The position numbers and the translations under genes are program-made. The notes below the pieces were generated by a model, which saw only the letters and a program-made list of their open reading frames with translations, made no database searches and was not told where the DNA came from. From positions 297,162-361,161 of the forward strand of contig NZ_QCXX01000009.1 of NCBI RefSeq assembly GCF_003071065.1: a DNA stretch of 64,000 nucleotides. Reading direction: 5' to 3'. Positions 1-10,299 of this stretch are shown piece after piece. Origin of the DNA: Sphingobacterium athyrii (GTDB taxonomy: Bacteria; Bacteroidota; Bacteroidia; Sphingobacteriales; Sphingobacteriaceae). Numbering within the stretch: the stretch's first letter is position 1; the number at the start of each line of letters is the position of its first letter.

Positions 1-1
1 T

Positions 2-436
2 GAAGACTTGGTTTATTACGGAAGGGGCCCGCAGGAGAATTATATTGACCGAAATTTTTCCTCACATGTAGGACTATATAAACAAACTGTAGAACAACAG
101 TATTTTCCATATGTTATGCCACAGGAGACGGGTAACAAGACCGATGTCAGATGGGCGGAAATAAAGAATAAGCGAGGTCGTGGACTGCTTGTTACTGCAG
201 ACTCGACTTTTAGTATTAGCGCTTTGCATTATTTTGACAGCGATTTGGATGATGGCCCAAAAAGACAACAGCGTCATGCGGCCGATCTGGTCAAAAGGAA
301 GCAAACACAGCTCAACATAGACCTCAGGCAGATGGGCGTTGGCGGAATAAACAGTTGGGGAGCGTGGCCACTTTCTGAATATACATTGCCCTATAAGGAT
401 TATTCCTTTTCTTTTGTGATAAAACCCATAGAGTAA
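2..436 (+). CDS. GH2 beta-galactosidase, C-terminal end (5' end outside window)
   Basis: The reading frame is open to the left edge of the window, so this is the last ~144 residues of a larger protein. The start YYGRGPQENYIDR, followed by a beta-rich segment with a central HAADL and a closing PLSEYTLPYKDYSFSF stretch, matches the C-terminal domain 5 (Bgal_small_N) of large LacZ-type family GH2 beta-galactosidases. In LacZ this domain helps shape the active site, while the catalytic glutamates lie upstream and are not in this window. The family usually exceeds 1000 residues, so most of the gene is missing here. The next gene starts 230 bases downstream. I see no clear terminator in between. 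Confidence 0.85.
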   Translation, partial: EDLVYYGRGPQENYIDRNFSSHVGLYKQTVEQQYFPYVMPQETGNKTDVRWAEIKNKRGRGLLVTADSTFSISALHYFDSDLDDGPKRQQRHAADLVKRKQTQLNIDLRQMGVGGINSWGAWPLSEYTLPYKDYSFSFVIKPIE

Positions 437-666
437 TTTCTTTATTTTACTCTATGCCTCATATGCGAGAGTATTTGCGCAGATAGGTTTTGGAAAGGCT
501 ATTCAGATCAATAGAAACTGGTCGTTTCATTTGGGCGATTTAAAATACATGAGGCAAGTTGATATTTTATTTCATTAGCCTTCCTCGTGTAATTTTTAGG
601 AGGTGGTTTACTGCAACGTATTACTATGTTTAAGATAAATGTTATTTTCGTATAAACGAAAGAAAT

Positions 667-1593
667 ATGAGTATAGCATTGATACTGAATAGCGGCCGGG
701 CCGAAGAATGGAAGCTCGAAATCAATAAGCATTTACCTGAAACAAGAGTCGAGATCTATCCGGATATCCAAAACTATGATGAGGTCGAGTTTGCGCTTTG
801 CTGGAAGCCTGAGGCAGGTTATTATGCTCATTTTCCTAATTTAAAAGTTATCCAATCTGGAGGAGCCGGAATAGATCATTTATTCCCGAAATCTATACCA
901 TCACATATTCATACCTGTAGGATTGTAGATCCAATGCTAAAAAGCGATATGTTTGAACATGTTTTGACCTGTGTGATGCATTCGATGAAGAATTTTTCGG
1001 CTTATGCTAGAGAACAGAGAAAAAAACATTGGCATCCCCTAGTGTATAAATCCATTGGTCAAACGTATATAACGGTTTTAGGATTAGGTGAAATAGGAGG
1101 GTATGTTGCCGAAAGATTGGTTGAGCTAGGTTTCAAGGTCAATGGTTGGTCCAATTCTCCAAAAAATATACAGGGAGTCATTTCTTTTACAGGTATTGAG
1201 GGCCTTAGCTCAGCAGTTGAGCAGACGGATTTTATTGTGAATGTTTTACCATTGACTGATGCCACCAGCGGAATTTTGAATCATCAGTTTTTCTCCTTAT
1301 GTCCGAAGGGAACTGTTTTACTTAACGTTGGTAGGGGCGACCATCTTGTGGATGACGATTTAATAGAAGCGATAGACAAAGGACAGATTGCCGATGCTTA
1401 CCTCGATGTGTTTCAACAAGAACCATTACCCCAAGAGCATCCATTCTGGAATTGCAGCTCTATTTTTATAACACCTCATGTTGCAAGTAGGACAAACATT
1501 GGCTCTTCGGTCTTGCAAGTGGTGGATAATTATAGAAGAATGGCTGCTGGGCAACCTTTGCTCAATGAAGTTTCCTTAAAAAAGGGCTATTAA
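667..1593 (+). CDS. D-isomer 2-hydroxyacid dehydrogenase, GhrA-like (glyoxylate/hydroxypyruvate reductase)
   Basis: A 308-aa cytoplasmic NAD(P)-dependent dehydrogenase of the D-isomer-specific 2-hydroxyacid family, closest in architecture to GhrA-type reductases that reduce glyoxylate or hydroxypyruvate. The Rossmann motif GLGEIGG lies near residues 138-144. The substrate-binding/catalytic Arg is in NVGRGD (about residue 222), the catalytic Glu in FQQEPLP (about 251) and the catalytic His in TPHVAS (about 270). Length is normal for the short GhrA subgroup. The N-terminal half has the expected QSGGAGIDHL segment. No signal peptide is present. The gene stands alone between the GH2 tail and a convergent pseudogene, so context does not fix the substrate. 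Confidence 0.85.
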   Translation: MSIALILNSGRAEEWKLEINKHLPETRVEIYPDIQNYDEVEFALCWKPEAGYYAHFPNLKVIQSGGAGIDHLFPKSIPSHIHTCRIVDPMLKSDMFEHVLTCVMHSMKNFSAYAREQRKKHWHPLVYKSIGQTYITVLGLGEIGGYVAERLVELGFKVNGWSNSPKNIQGVISFTGIEGLSSAVEQTDFIVNVLPLTDATSGILNHQFFSLCPKGTVLLNVGRGDHLVDDDLIEAIDKGQIADAYLDVFQQEPLPQEHPFWNCSSIFITPHVASRTNIGSSVLQVVDNYRRMAAGQPLLNEVSLKKGY

Positions 1594-1633
1594 AAACCCT
1601 TGCTGCCATAGAGGTTTCACCTCTCCATTTCGT

Positions 1634-2232
1634 TTATTCACCTTGCCGTAGTGTTGTCTCTACTTTGCGTACGCCCCTCGGAAGATTATTATTTTTGATA
1701 TGAAGTAGAGGTCCAAATACTGCCATACGCAAATATGCCATAAAATCGAGTGCTTCCACATATTCACCTCTTCCAATTTTTGTTAGCCCATAGTGCATCC
1801 AGGTCCAAAATCTGTCTTCGATCCATTGGAAGTCAGGAACCGGAAATTGTGCTTTGGTCGTGTCTCTCACTTTTTGTAAAATATTGTCGATATCTAATAA
1901 AATAATAGGATCTTCAATCCTGACGCAAAATTCCTCAAGAGTGATAAACTTAATATCTACGTGTAATAGGGGAGAGTCATATAAACAGATTAACAACTTT
2001 TTTCGCCAACATGTTCACCTGTAAAAGCTGATAATAGATTTCGGAAGCGGTTAGCATACTCGACCATCCGTGATCTGTTGGCGTTCAGATCCTCTTCGGT
2101 GATGATCACTAAGTCTAGATCAGACCATTTATCAATTTGACTGGTTCGCTAGGAGCCAGAGACTGCTAATCCAATGATATTCCGATCTCTTTTTAAAACC
2201 TGAACAACATTTTTTGCAAATGCTTTCTGCAT
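1634..2232 (-). pseudogene. Nucleotidyltransferase-fold protein, broken by a nonsense codon and a frameshift
   Basis: Read leftwards from the ATG at 2232, the frame gives an N-terminal segment with IGLAVSGS, a stop, then WSDLDLVII, which is the GS...SDLDL signature of the DNA polymerase beta/aminoglycoside nucleotidyltransferase fold. An in-frame TAG at 2149-2151 sits where this signature normally has GSW, so TGG to TAG is the likely change. The frame then breaks in a six-base A/T homopolymer at 1998-2003. One additional A would join GEKK to the downstream frame that runs without a stop to 1634 (PLLHVDIKF...IEDRFWTWMHYG...). The intact protein would be about 200 aa, and its substrate is unknown. 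Two independent lesions make this a real pseudogene rather than one read error. Confidence 0.7.
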
Positions 2233-2417
2233 AAATACCTGTTTTGAATACCAATATAATGCTTTTTTGTCTGTGATTATAATACATATGACTTGGAATC
2301 CCGCTCAAAATAATGAGATGATAGGAGCTATTATAATCAATAAACATTGAATTTAAGTTTGTTGATCGCCATGCTTTTTTTATATTTAAGTGTCATAAAA
2401 ACAATTATAATCTATCT

Positions 2418-5400
2418 ATGAAAAATATCTACTTGACCCTTTTCGGATTTTTTTTGTTTATTCATGTGGTTTGGTGTCAGTCATCTATTGCTTATTTAGG
2501 TATAAACCAAGGGCTTTCTAATGATCTTGTCACAACAATTTTTCAGGATCGAGACGGTTTTATATGGTTTGGAACATCAAATGGTTTGAATCGTTACGAT
2601 GGATACGAATTTAAAGTTTTTAAAAATGATCCTTTGTCTAAAAATACACTCTCTGATAACCGTATAACAGCTATTACAGAAAGTAAATTTGCAAATCTGT
2701 ATGTAGCGACGAAAAGCGGGCTTGTTGTGATCGATCCAAATCGTACCAATTATCAGCAAGTATTGTTACAGTTGCCAGATGGAAACACGCCCATAAATTT
2801 TGCAGTTCATCAAGTTGAGCAAGATGGCCGTGGTCAGGTATTTGCACAAGGAGGAGCTAAGGGGCTCTTAAAAATTCAGGAAACAAAAGATTATAATATA
2901 GCACAACTTATACCTTTGAAATATGACGGCCAAAGCTTGTCCAATTACCGTGTTAATACGATTTGCAAAGCAGCTGGTGTTGGAATCTGGGCGATAATCG
3001 AAAATCTTGGTTTGGCTTATTATGATTCTGAAAAGGATACTTTTTCGCTGACCGAAAAAGGAAACTTTCAATCGGCGGCTATGGTAGCAGATCCGACAGG
3101 AAATATTTGGTTTTCCAATAGGGGACAAATTGTTTGTTACAATACAAACGCAAGATCTTTTACATATTACAATTTTGGTCCTTACCGAAAACCTATCGTG
3201 AACCTTTATTATGGAAAGGATAAAAAGTTATGGATATGCACGGACGGTATGGGCATTCAGAAACTCGATATCAATACTGGGAAGTTTGGGGATCAAGTAG
3301 GATTTGATCAACAGCAATTGACCAGTAAGTCTATTTTTGCAGTACTTGAAGATAAAGATAATCGTATTTGGATCGGAACATTAAGGGGAGGAATCAATAT
3401 TATAGATCCACTTAGAAGAAGGTTTAAAACATCAAAAATCAATCCCAATAGCCGACTGGTAAATACTTCCGATTTTACTTTATCGTTTGAAGAAGCAGAT
3501 CAAAATCATATATGGATCGGTACAGATGGCGATGGATTATACAAATGGAATAAGACCAGAGGTGTAATAGAAAATTATCCCTTTTCATCGAATTTAGATC
3601 TCAGGCATACTTTTGTTACAGCACTTGTCCAAGATCGGGTTGGATCAACTCTGGATCGGAACCTATGATATGGGTATCTTAAAGTTAAACACGAGAACCG
3701 GTGTGACGAAACATTATACCTGTTATTTTCCAAACACCAAATATATTAATAACACCGTATGGCGTCTATTTAAGGATAGAAAGGGAGTTCTTTGGGCTTC
3801 CACTCTTAGTGGTGGAAATGTCTATTTTCTAGATAAGGTTACAGATCAATTTAAACCGCTTGATTTGCCGATAAACGATGTGTTAACTTTTTATGAAGAC
3901 AAGAATAATGTTTTATGGATGGGATCATGGAATTTCTTATTCAAGTTAGATTTGAGGACAATGGAATACAAAAATTACCGCATAGGTACTCCAATCCGTT
4001 TTATACAACAAACAGAAAATGGATTTCTTTGGCTTGGTACGGAGGGCGCAGGACTTTTACATCTGAATTTAAGCACCATGAATTATAGGCGTTATACGGA
4101 AAAGGATGGGCTTGTCAGCAATACACTATTGAATGCCCTACAGGATACGCAGGGGAATATCTGGATATCATCACTTGATGGACTTTCTAAAATGGATGTG
4201 CGAAAAAAAGCATTTCAAAATTTTTACCAATCGGATGGTTTGCAAAGTAATCAGTTTAACTATAACGCAGCAATAAAATTAAGAGATGGTCAATTGATTT
4301 TTGGAGGCATTCGTGGCTTCAATATATTCAACCCGCTGGAGATATTCTTTCAGACAAAGTATCCGCCTTTAAAATTCACTGAATTAAGTATTGATAACAT
4401 CCCTTTTGGTCGGGCTGAAAATCAAAAGGGAGTTTCGTTGAATACTGTTAAAAGCCTCAAAATACCTTATGACAGTGCGACTTTATCTTTTTCGTTTGCC
4501 GCGTTGGACTTTACTTTTTCGGATCGGATTAATTATGCTTATTATCTCGAAGGTTGGGATAAGGACTGGAATTATGTCAATAAGCAAAGGGCTGCTTATT
4601 ATTCAAACCTCAAGGAAGGCAGGTATACATTGCGTATCAAATCGACAAATGCAAATGGAGAATGGAATCAGGATGAACGAACAATTAGCATTCAAATTTT
4701 GCCGCCTTGGTATAGAAATACCTGGGCTTATTTAGGATATATGTCGCTCTTAATTGGTGCCATATATCTTTACAATAAATACCGAGAAAATAAGGCATTA
4801 TTGTTAGTGAAATTGAAAACAGCTGAATTTGAACGGGAAAAGGAACACGAATTAACCGAAGAGAAATTAACATTTTTCACCCATATTGTCCATGAAATTA
4901 GGACGCCGTTGACACTAATCGTTAATCCGATTAAAGATATTATCAGCAACACAAAAAAAAATAAGGAAGAATTGGACGAATTGAAATCCATTTATACGCA
5001 TTCAAAGCGATTATTAAATCTTGCTGACAAACTTCTTTTGTTCAGAAAAACCGACGGGAATTTCGACGAACTTTCTTATACAGTATTTGATGTTGTCTAC
5101 CTATTTCGAGAGGTTTTTGAATCGTTCAGGCAATTGGCAAATTATAGGAATATTACCTATCTATTTGAATCCGCTATTGAAAGACAGATCATTAAAGCTG
5201 ATTACCAAAAATTGGAAATTTGTTTTGTTAATTTACTGCAAAACGCACTTAAATATACAGCTGAAGGTGGATCTATATCCGTAAAAATAGATAGTCCGGA
5301 TCAAGAGTTGAGATTTGATATCATTGACTCGGGACAAGGCCTACCTACTCAGCTGACTGACGAGATATTTAAACCTTTTAAACGGAATTTTAGATTATTT

Positions 5401-6465
5401 AATAAAAGTGAAGAAGGTTTTGGAATCGGATTATTTTTTGTTAAAAAGTTCATAGCGCTTCATCAGGGTAAATTGGAGTATTCTGCCAACGCAAATGCTG
5501 GGGTGACTTTTTCTATAACAATACCGCTTGATGATTTGATGCACGTGGATATGTCATATAAACAACTTGATACACAAAAAACAACTGTTGAATATGCTCC
5601 CACTGTTCAAGAAAATGATTTGGGTGAGGTTTTGGGACCATTATCTATAAAAAAGAGGCAAGTTGACGAATTGTATAGTACCATATTACGTGACAAAATA
5701 CTTGTCGTTGATGATAACGAAGACATGCTCCGTTATATTAGCAATATTTTTTCGGATAAATACCATGTTATAAATGCGGATAGTGCAGAAAGCGCAATGA
5801 GTGTGTTAGAGAAGTTAGAACCTTCCATTGTTATAAGTGATGTGATGATGGCGGGTGATTCGGGTATTGACCTCTGCAAACAGATAAAGAATAGTACGCG
5901 TCTCAGTCATATCCCCATTATTTTATTGACTGCCAGTTCATCATTTGATGTTAAATTAAAAGGTATTGAAGTAGGAGCTGATGATTATGTAAATAAGCCA
6001 TTCGATAAAGAACTGCTTCTGACACGCGTTGAAAGTTTAATAGAGAACAAAAATAGACTACATGCTTATTTTTACAGTGAAATCACATTGAAGTCAAATG
6101 ACTATAAAGTTCCCGTTGCCTTCAAAGATTTTTTGCAACAGGCAATTGAGATTGTCGAAATGCACCTGTTAGATGAAGCTTTTACTGTAAAGACGCTAGC
6201 TGAAGCGTTAGGAATGAGCCACTCAAATATGTATAGGCGTATAAAATCGATATCAGGTAAATCCGCTAACGAATTTATACGTTATATTAGGATGCGTCGG
6301 GCAGCACAGCTACTCATCGCTAATAAAACGAATATTAATGAGACTGCCTATAGTGTTGGCTTTAAAGATATCAAACACTTCAGGCAGCATTTTGCTAAAA
6401 TATTCGGATGTTCACCATCTGAGTATCGGAAACGTTATAATCATTTGGGAAAAGCTGGGCAATAG
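2418..6465 (+). pseudogene. Hybrid two-component system regulator (HTCS), split by a +1 frameshift at about 3645
   Basis: Two overlapping frames (2418-3668 and 3613-6465) together encode one ~1348-aa HTCS, a one-protein sensor/regulator of polysaccharide utilisation loci. In order: signal peptide; Reg_prop beta-propeller repeats (GFIWFGTSNGLNRYDG and many WIGT blades); Y_Y_Y domain (YAYYLEGWDKDW); one membrane helix near nt 4720-4780; HisKA with HEIRTPLTL near nt 4890; HATPase with DSGQGLP; receiver with VVDDNED, phospho-acceptor in SDVMM (nt ~5840) and NKPF; AraC HTH to the end. One surplus base at 3645 shifts the frame inside a propeller blade: removing it restores RVGQLWIGT. As it stands the sensor cannot be made as one chain. 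It faces the SusC operon ending at 6574, its likely target. It could be a phase state, recent decay or a sequence error. Confidence 0.8.
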
Positions 6466-6502
6466 GTAACGGCAATGATTAAATGGCGTGTATGGAAAGA
6501 AA

Positions 6503-6548
6503 AAACAGAAAAATAGTTGCCTGTAATAAAGCAACTATTTTTCTGTTT
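6503..6548. terminator. Strong bidirectional intrinsic terminator
   Basis: An 18-bp perfect inverted repeat (left arm 6503-6520, right arm 6531-6548, 10-base loop) with A-rich and T-rich outer ends. It lies between the convergent HTCS gene and the lipoprotein operon, so it can end transcription from both sides. Confidence 0.85.
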
Positions 6549-6573
6549 CGATAAAGAAACCTGTTTTGTGCTA

Positions 6574-7794
6574 TTAAGTTCCGCTGTGGCTGGTCATACC
6601 ATCTTTTCGCATCGCTTCGATTATTAGACAATTGTAGACGTAGTCCCAGCTTGAGGTAACTTCCGAGTTTTGATTTAAGCCATAGGGCCACCAGTGCATA
6701 GTATCGCCATTAATAACCGCAGATTCATCGGTATTGATCGATTTTAGCATCCTGTTAGCGTTGGTCAAACTATACTTACCGTTTACAATAGCTTGCGACC
6801 ACCAGTTTGTCGTACCGGTTCCAAAAGTATGGTTCATCTCATGCAACATCGTGCGTATATTTTGATAGCTTTCATTAGCGCCAAATCGCATCCATCCCTC
6901 ATTGTTGGCATCGGCAGTAGGGACTCCTGGATCGTAGTTGAGATAAATATGTTTGGTAGCGGAGGTATATTCATTCGTATACCATAGCGCACTGTCGAGG
7001 GCCACTTGCAGCCGTTGATAAGCAGCAAGCTGTTGGGCTGTAGGATTATTCACTTTATTGAATGTGTAGGTTACTTTACCTTTGGCGATCGTACGGAAAG
7101 AAATGTCAGGTCCATAACTTACGCCGGTTTCGTTGATTGCATATGCCCGAAGATGGTAGTCTGTACTTGGAGTAAGGTTATGAATACCAATTCGAAACTT
7201 GCCCGTACCTTTTGATCCGTTCACAAGCTTATGATCACTTATCAATGGTTTTTCCATAGTTCCCCAACATATTCCTCGTTCGGTAACTGCACCACCACCA
7301 CTGCTAATAATATTCACATCATAATAAATTATTGATGAGCCGATGATAAAGACTGGATTGGTGCCAAAGGTAACAGATTGTATATCAGCAGTTGTTAATT
7401 CCTCTTGCATGCCATAAGAAATGCCACCCTTATTTTTGGCATAAGGCCGAATATAATATGTTTGGGAGGGATTTAATGCGGATAAGGCTACGCTAAATTC
7501 ACCTGATCCTTTGCTAGAGCTGGCTTCTATAGGATTATTGTCGATTGTAGGATTGGGAGTAATGCTCCAGCAGATACCACGGCTTGTCACTAGAGCCCCG
7601 CCTTTGTTGACTACTTTGCCTGTAATCAGAGCCCCAGTCGTTGTGACATTGGAGAAGGCTAATTTCCCCAACTCAGCAAGTGCGATGCCGTCTGTTTTTT
7701 CCGGAGGCATCAAAGCACTTATTTCGGCGGGAGTTTTTTTACAGCCTGAAAAACTACAGGCTGTAATCAACAAATAAAAAACTGATTTATTCAT
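6574..7794 (-). CDS. Secreted lipoprotein: two FN3-like repeats plus HEMNH metallopeptidase-like domain
   Basis: A 406-aa SPII lipoprotein (lipobox FSGC near residue 18). Two tandem beta-sandwich repeats follow (roughly residues 45-140 and 141-240), each carrying RGICW, a SKGxGxF stretch, YxxRxYAxN and a final SYG. The C-terminal ~150 residues contain RTMLHEMNHTFG (about residues 315-326), a HExxH-like motif with the HTxG continuation of zinc peptidases, but the usual third His ligand is not at the expected position. I therefore call it peptidase-like, and it could instead be a non-catalytic binding fold. It is the last gene of the SusC operon, only 9 bases after the preceding gene, and probably acts at the cell surface on the material bound by the upstream lipoproteins. 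Confidence 0.65.
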   Translation of the reverse strand: MNKSVFYLLITACSFSGCKKTPAEISALMPPEKTDGIALAELGKLAFSNVTTTGALITGKVVNKGGALVTSRGICWSITPNPTIDNNPIEASSSKGSGEFSVALSALNPSQTYYIRPYAKNKGGISYGMQEELTTADIQSVTFGTNPVFIIGSSIIYYDVNIISSGGGAVTERGICWGTMEKPLISDHKLVNGSKGTGKFRIGIHNLTPSTDYHLRAYAINETGVSYGPDISFRTIAKGKVTYTFNKVNNPTAQQLAAYQRLQVALDSALWYTNEYTSATKHIYLNYDPGVPTADANNEGWMRFGANESYQNIRTMLHEMNHTFGTGTTNWWSQAIVNGKYSLTNANRMLKSINTDESAVINGDTMHWWPYGLNQNSEVTSSWDYVYNCLIIEAMRKDGMTSHSGT

Positions 7795-7803
7795 GTCTAT
7801 AGG

Positions 7804-9039
7804 TTATAATTTTTCGAAAATCATATTACCCGAAACTTTAAAATAGGAGCCATCGGAAGCAGTTCCATTCATGTTTCCAAGAAAGCCCAAGGTTACCGAT
7901 CCTGCTTCGATTACCGTAAACTCAAGAATGGCCTGGTTTCCCGATATCGTTTTATAGCTGATGGCTGTGTTTAAGTCTGCTTGATCAGGTAGTCTGTTAC
8001 CTTTTGCGGCGAGAAGATTAACTACCCCCGCACTCCCTTTGTCAATTTTTGAGACAGTAAAACGATATTTGCCGGGCTGAAGGTTGGTGGTTTGGTAAAT
8101 CTTGCCATTTACTATAGGAGCTAAGTTAGGAGAAGGAGAAGCCCATTGCCACCAGCCAGCTTCCAAAGATAAACAAGCCTTTTTATCCCTGATCTCTATC
8201 CCGCCATAGTATTTTACTTCGGAGGTTCTGTAGTTTTTTGCTGCCTCGTTGACCAGCCAATAAGCTGGAGTGCCCCATCGATCGCCGCCCATTTCCAATG
8301 TCTCGAAAGGAAAGTTCATATTTTTAAGATACACCTCCTTAGGCAATATATTTGCAGAATAATTTGTGTAGAATGTATCGATACTTAGCGAATCTGGAAC
8401 AAATAACGTACGGTAACGAAATGGTTTTCCGGGTAAAAAGTTTGCAAGCACACTTTTGCCAAATTTAATGGAGTCCCGCTGGACGACCAATTTTCCTGCT
8501 GTATTTGTATATTCAACTTCTGTAAATTGGGCACCACTTGTTAGATCGATACCCCCCCAATTGACCGTCGTTTTCTGATCTCCAGCAAAATAGTCGGCGC
8601 TATAGCTTGGTCTATTAATAAGCCCCGAACTGAACCTCTCACCATAAGATACGCCTGTTCTAAACACACTCAACGATTTATTGCCTTGCGCATCAAAGGT
8701 AATAAGTTCGAAATTGTGTACGCCCTCACTTATTTTCAATGATAGCTTCAGGGTATCTACTCCTGTAGTCCGATTAATTTTAAGCTCTGTGGAATCTTTT
8801 CTATTATCCCAATATATTTTGAGCCGTTCTACTTTCGGATCAGCCATAAATAATCCGGTAATATAAACTCGCTCATTGCCTGAATATATCTTCACTGAAT
8901 CGATTTTCCCGGTATAGGCTATTTCACCACCTTCTAGGTACTTTTTATAGTCATCACTTTTTGAACAGCAAAGTAAAAAAAGCATGGTTACACTTAGCAT
9001 GGTTGCTATAAAGATTGTTTTAATATGTTGTATTTTCAT
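7804..9039 (-). CDS. DUF4998/DUF5013-type surface lipoprotein of a SusCD operon
   Basis: A 411-aa lipoprotein with a basic N-terminus, hydrophobic stretch and lipobox LLCC (about residue 25). The N-terminal half resembles DUF4998 (GxxxYTGKIDSVKIYSGN, then a beta-sandwich with KIYWDN and VSYGE). The C-terminal part (GGIEIRDKKACLSLEAGWW, then a GKIYQTT segment and YRFTV) resembles DUF5013, a jelly-roll-like module found beside SusD proteins. Both families are known as surface accessory proteins of Bacteroidota SusCD loci and probably bind ligand; no enzyme activity is recognisable. The gene lies 31 bases after the DUF4959-type gene and 9 bases before the peptidase-like gene, consistent with one transcript. 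Confidence 0.7.
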   Translation of the reverse strand: MKIQHIKTIFIATMLSVTMLFLLCCSKSDDYKKYLEGGEIAYTGKIDSVKIYSGNERVYITGLFMADPKVERLKIYWDNRKDSTELKINRTTGVDTLKLSLKISEGVHNFELITFDAQGNKSLSVFRTGVSYGERFSSGLINRPSYSADYFAGDQKTTVNWGGIDLTSGAQFTEVEYTNTAGKLVVQRDSIKFGKSVLANFLPGKPFRYRTLFVPDSLSIDTFYTNYSANILPKEVYLKNMNFPFETLEMGGDRWGTPAYWLVNEAAKNYRTSEVKYYGGIEIRDKKACLSLEAGWWQWASPSPNLAPIVNGKIYQTTNLQPGKYRFTVSKIDKGSAGVVNLLAAKGNRLPDQADLNTAISYKTISGNQAILEFTVIEAGSVTLGFLGNMNGTASDGSYFKVSGNMIFEKL

Positions 9040-9070
9040 AATAGTCTAATTGATAATGAAATAGATCGTA

Positions 9071-10267
9071 TTAACGTGGATCGCCATACACCTGTAATTC
9101 GGCGATTGACATAAACGATGACCCCTGCCAATTTTTAATGGTTTTGATCCGGAGATAACGAGCCTTTGGTGCACTCACATCAAAGTCAAAACTTAAACCC
9201 GAATTAGCGAGCTGATAATCTTCGTCGGTTTGTTGTCCCATAGGTAATCCAGAAGGTTTTTTACTTTCAAATGTACCCAAGAGTGTCCAGTTATTCCAGC
9301 TACCGTCTGATGGTGGATTGTCAGACCCCCACACTTCAAAGAATCGTACATTTCCGCCATAGTAATACATCCGACCATTATTGGTATATTCCGGATAGTC
9401 CCAAATGACGATCCTGCTCATTTTGGCCATGATACCGGTATCGAATGTAACCCATTGTGGACCGTTGACGGTGACATCTGTTAAAGAAATATTGGGCCAG
9501 TTCCAATTATCCCCGTCCCACATTTTGGATAGGCCTGTGGAGGCATATTGTTGCTTGGTATCCGTAGGCAAGGTAACAGCCGTGTACCGCGATTTTGGTA
9601 ATGCTGTTTCAAAGAGCGGGGTTAATGTAGTGACAAGTGTATCGGTAAAGTTCATGTATTTGTCCCTGACTGTAATAGCAAATTGTTTGGGATTTGGTTG
9701 GAATCCACGAATGGTGCGTGAGATTTGTTTGGCCGAAGTATAGATGTTATCTACTGAAGGTACCCACTCACCGAGTGAATCCACCATAACCATGACCGTC
9801 AAATTTTTCTCGGTTTCATTTTCAGCAGTAATCCGGATGCCTCCAAAAGCAGGAATCGCCTCCAAACTTCGAAAAGTAGCCCAGATCGGATTTTCTTGGG
9901 GAACTACAGCTACTTCAATAGGGGCAGAACTAATCTCACTTCTATTCACGGCATACAACTTAATCTGATGAGGATTTGTATCTGCAAAACCTTCGACTAG
10001 CAGCGTGTTGTTGTAGTAGGAAGATTTTACTTCCATTTCCTTTCCGGATTTTAACTGATAAACCGCTTTGATATACAACAGATCCTGATCCTTCGGTAGG
10101 GTATATGTAATTCTTGCCGCGCCAGGTAAATTTTCTACCTTGATATTGCTGACTTGTCCTGGTGCGTTACTGTTGATGACTGGTGCAACCTGGATTTCTT
10201 CTTTACAACTATGGAATAGGATGCAGATGAAAAATATGGACTGCATCAGTTTTCTATTTATATTCAT
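9071..10267 (-). CDS. DUF4959/DUF5126/DUF5000 lipoprotein with discoidin-like C-terminus
   Basis: A 398-aa SPII lipoprotein (lipobox FHSC near residue 21). The order fits the trio often seen in SusCD loci: DUF4959 (N-terminal FN3-like, PGQVSNIKVENLPG, ITYTLP), DUF5126 (middle, about residues 120-220, VMVDSLGEWVP) and DUF5000 (C-terminal, about 250-398, a galactose-binding/discoidin-like fold with MWDGD, WPNISL, WVTFDTG, ARYLRIKT and SIAELQVYGD). The discoidin-like end suggests binding of a glycan or glycoprotein at the cell surface. It is the third gene of the operon, 32 bases behind susD. No catalytic motif is visible. The domain assignment is from family knowledge; the ligand is unknown. 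Confidence 0.75.
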   Translation of the reverse strand: MNINRKLMQSIFFICILFHSCKEEIQVAPVINSNAPGQVSNIKVENLPGAARITYTLPKDQDLLYIKAVYQLKSGKEMEVKSSYYNNTLLVEGFADTNPHQIKLYAVNRSEISSAPIEVAVVPQENPIWATFRSLEAIPAFGGIRITAENETEKNLTVMVMVDSLGEWVPSVDNIYTSAKQISRTIRGFQPNPKQFAITVRDKYMNFTDTLVTTLTPLFETALPKSRYTAVTLPTDTKQQYASTGLSKMWDGDNWNWPNISLTDVTVNGPQWVTFDTGIMAKMSRIVIWDYPEYTNNGRMYYYGGNVRFFEVWGSDNPPSDGSWNNWTLLGTFESKKPSGLPMGQQTDEDYQLANSGLSFDFDVSAPKARYLRIKTIKNWQGSSFMSIAELQVYGDPR

Positions 10268-10299
10268 TTTCTAATGACTTTAAGGGTAAATTAAATGGA

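Noticed and set aside
1610..1624. Hairpin AGAGGT-TTC-ACCTCT after the GhrA-like gene
   Set aside because: Perfect but only 6 bp and not followed by a T-tract on either strand; too weak to call a terminator.
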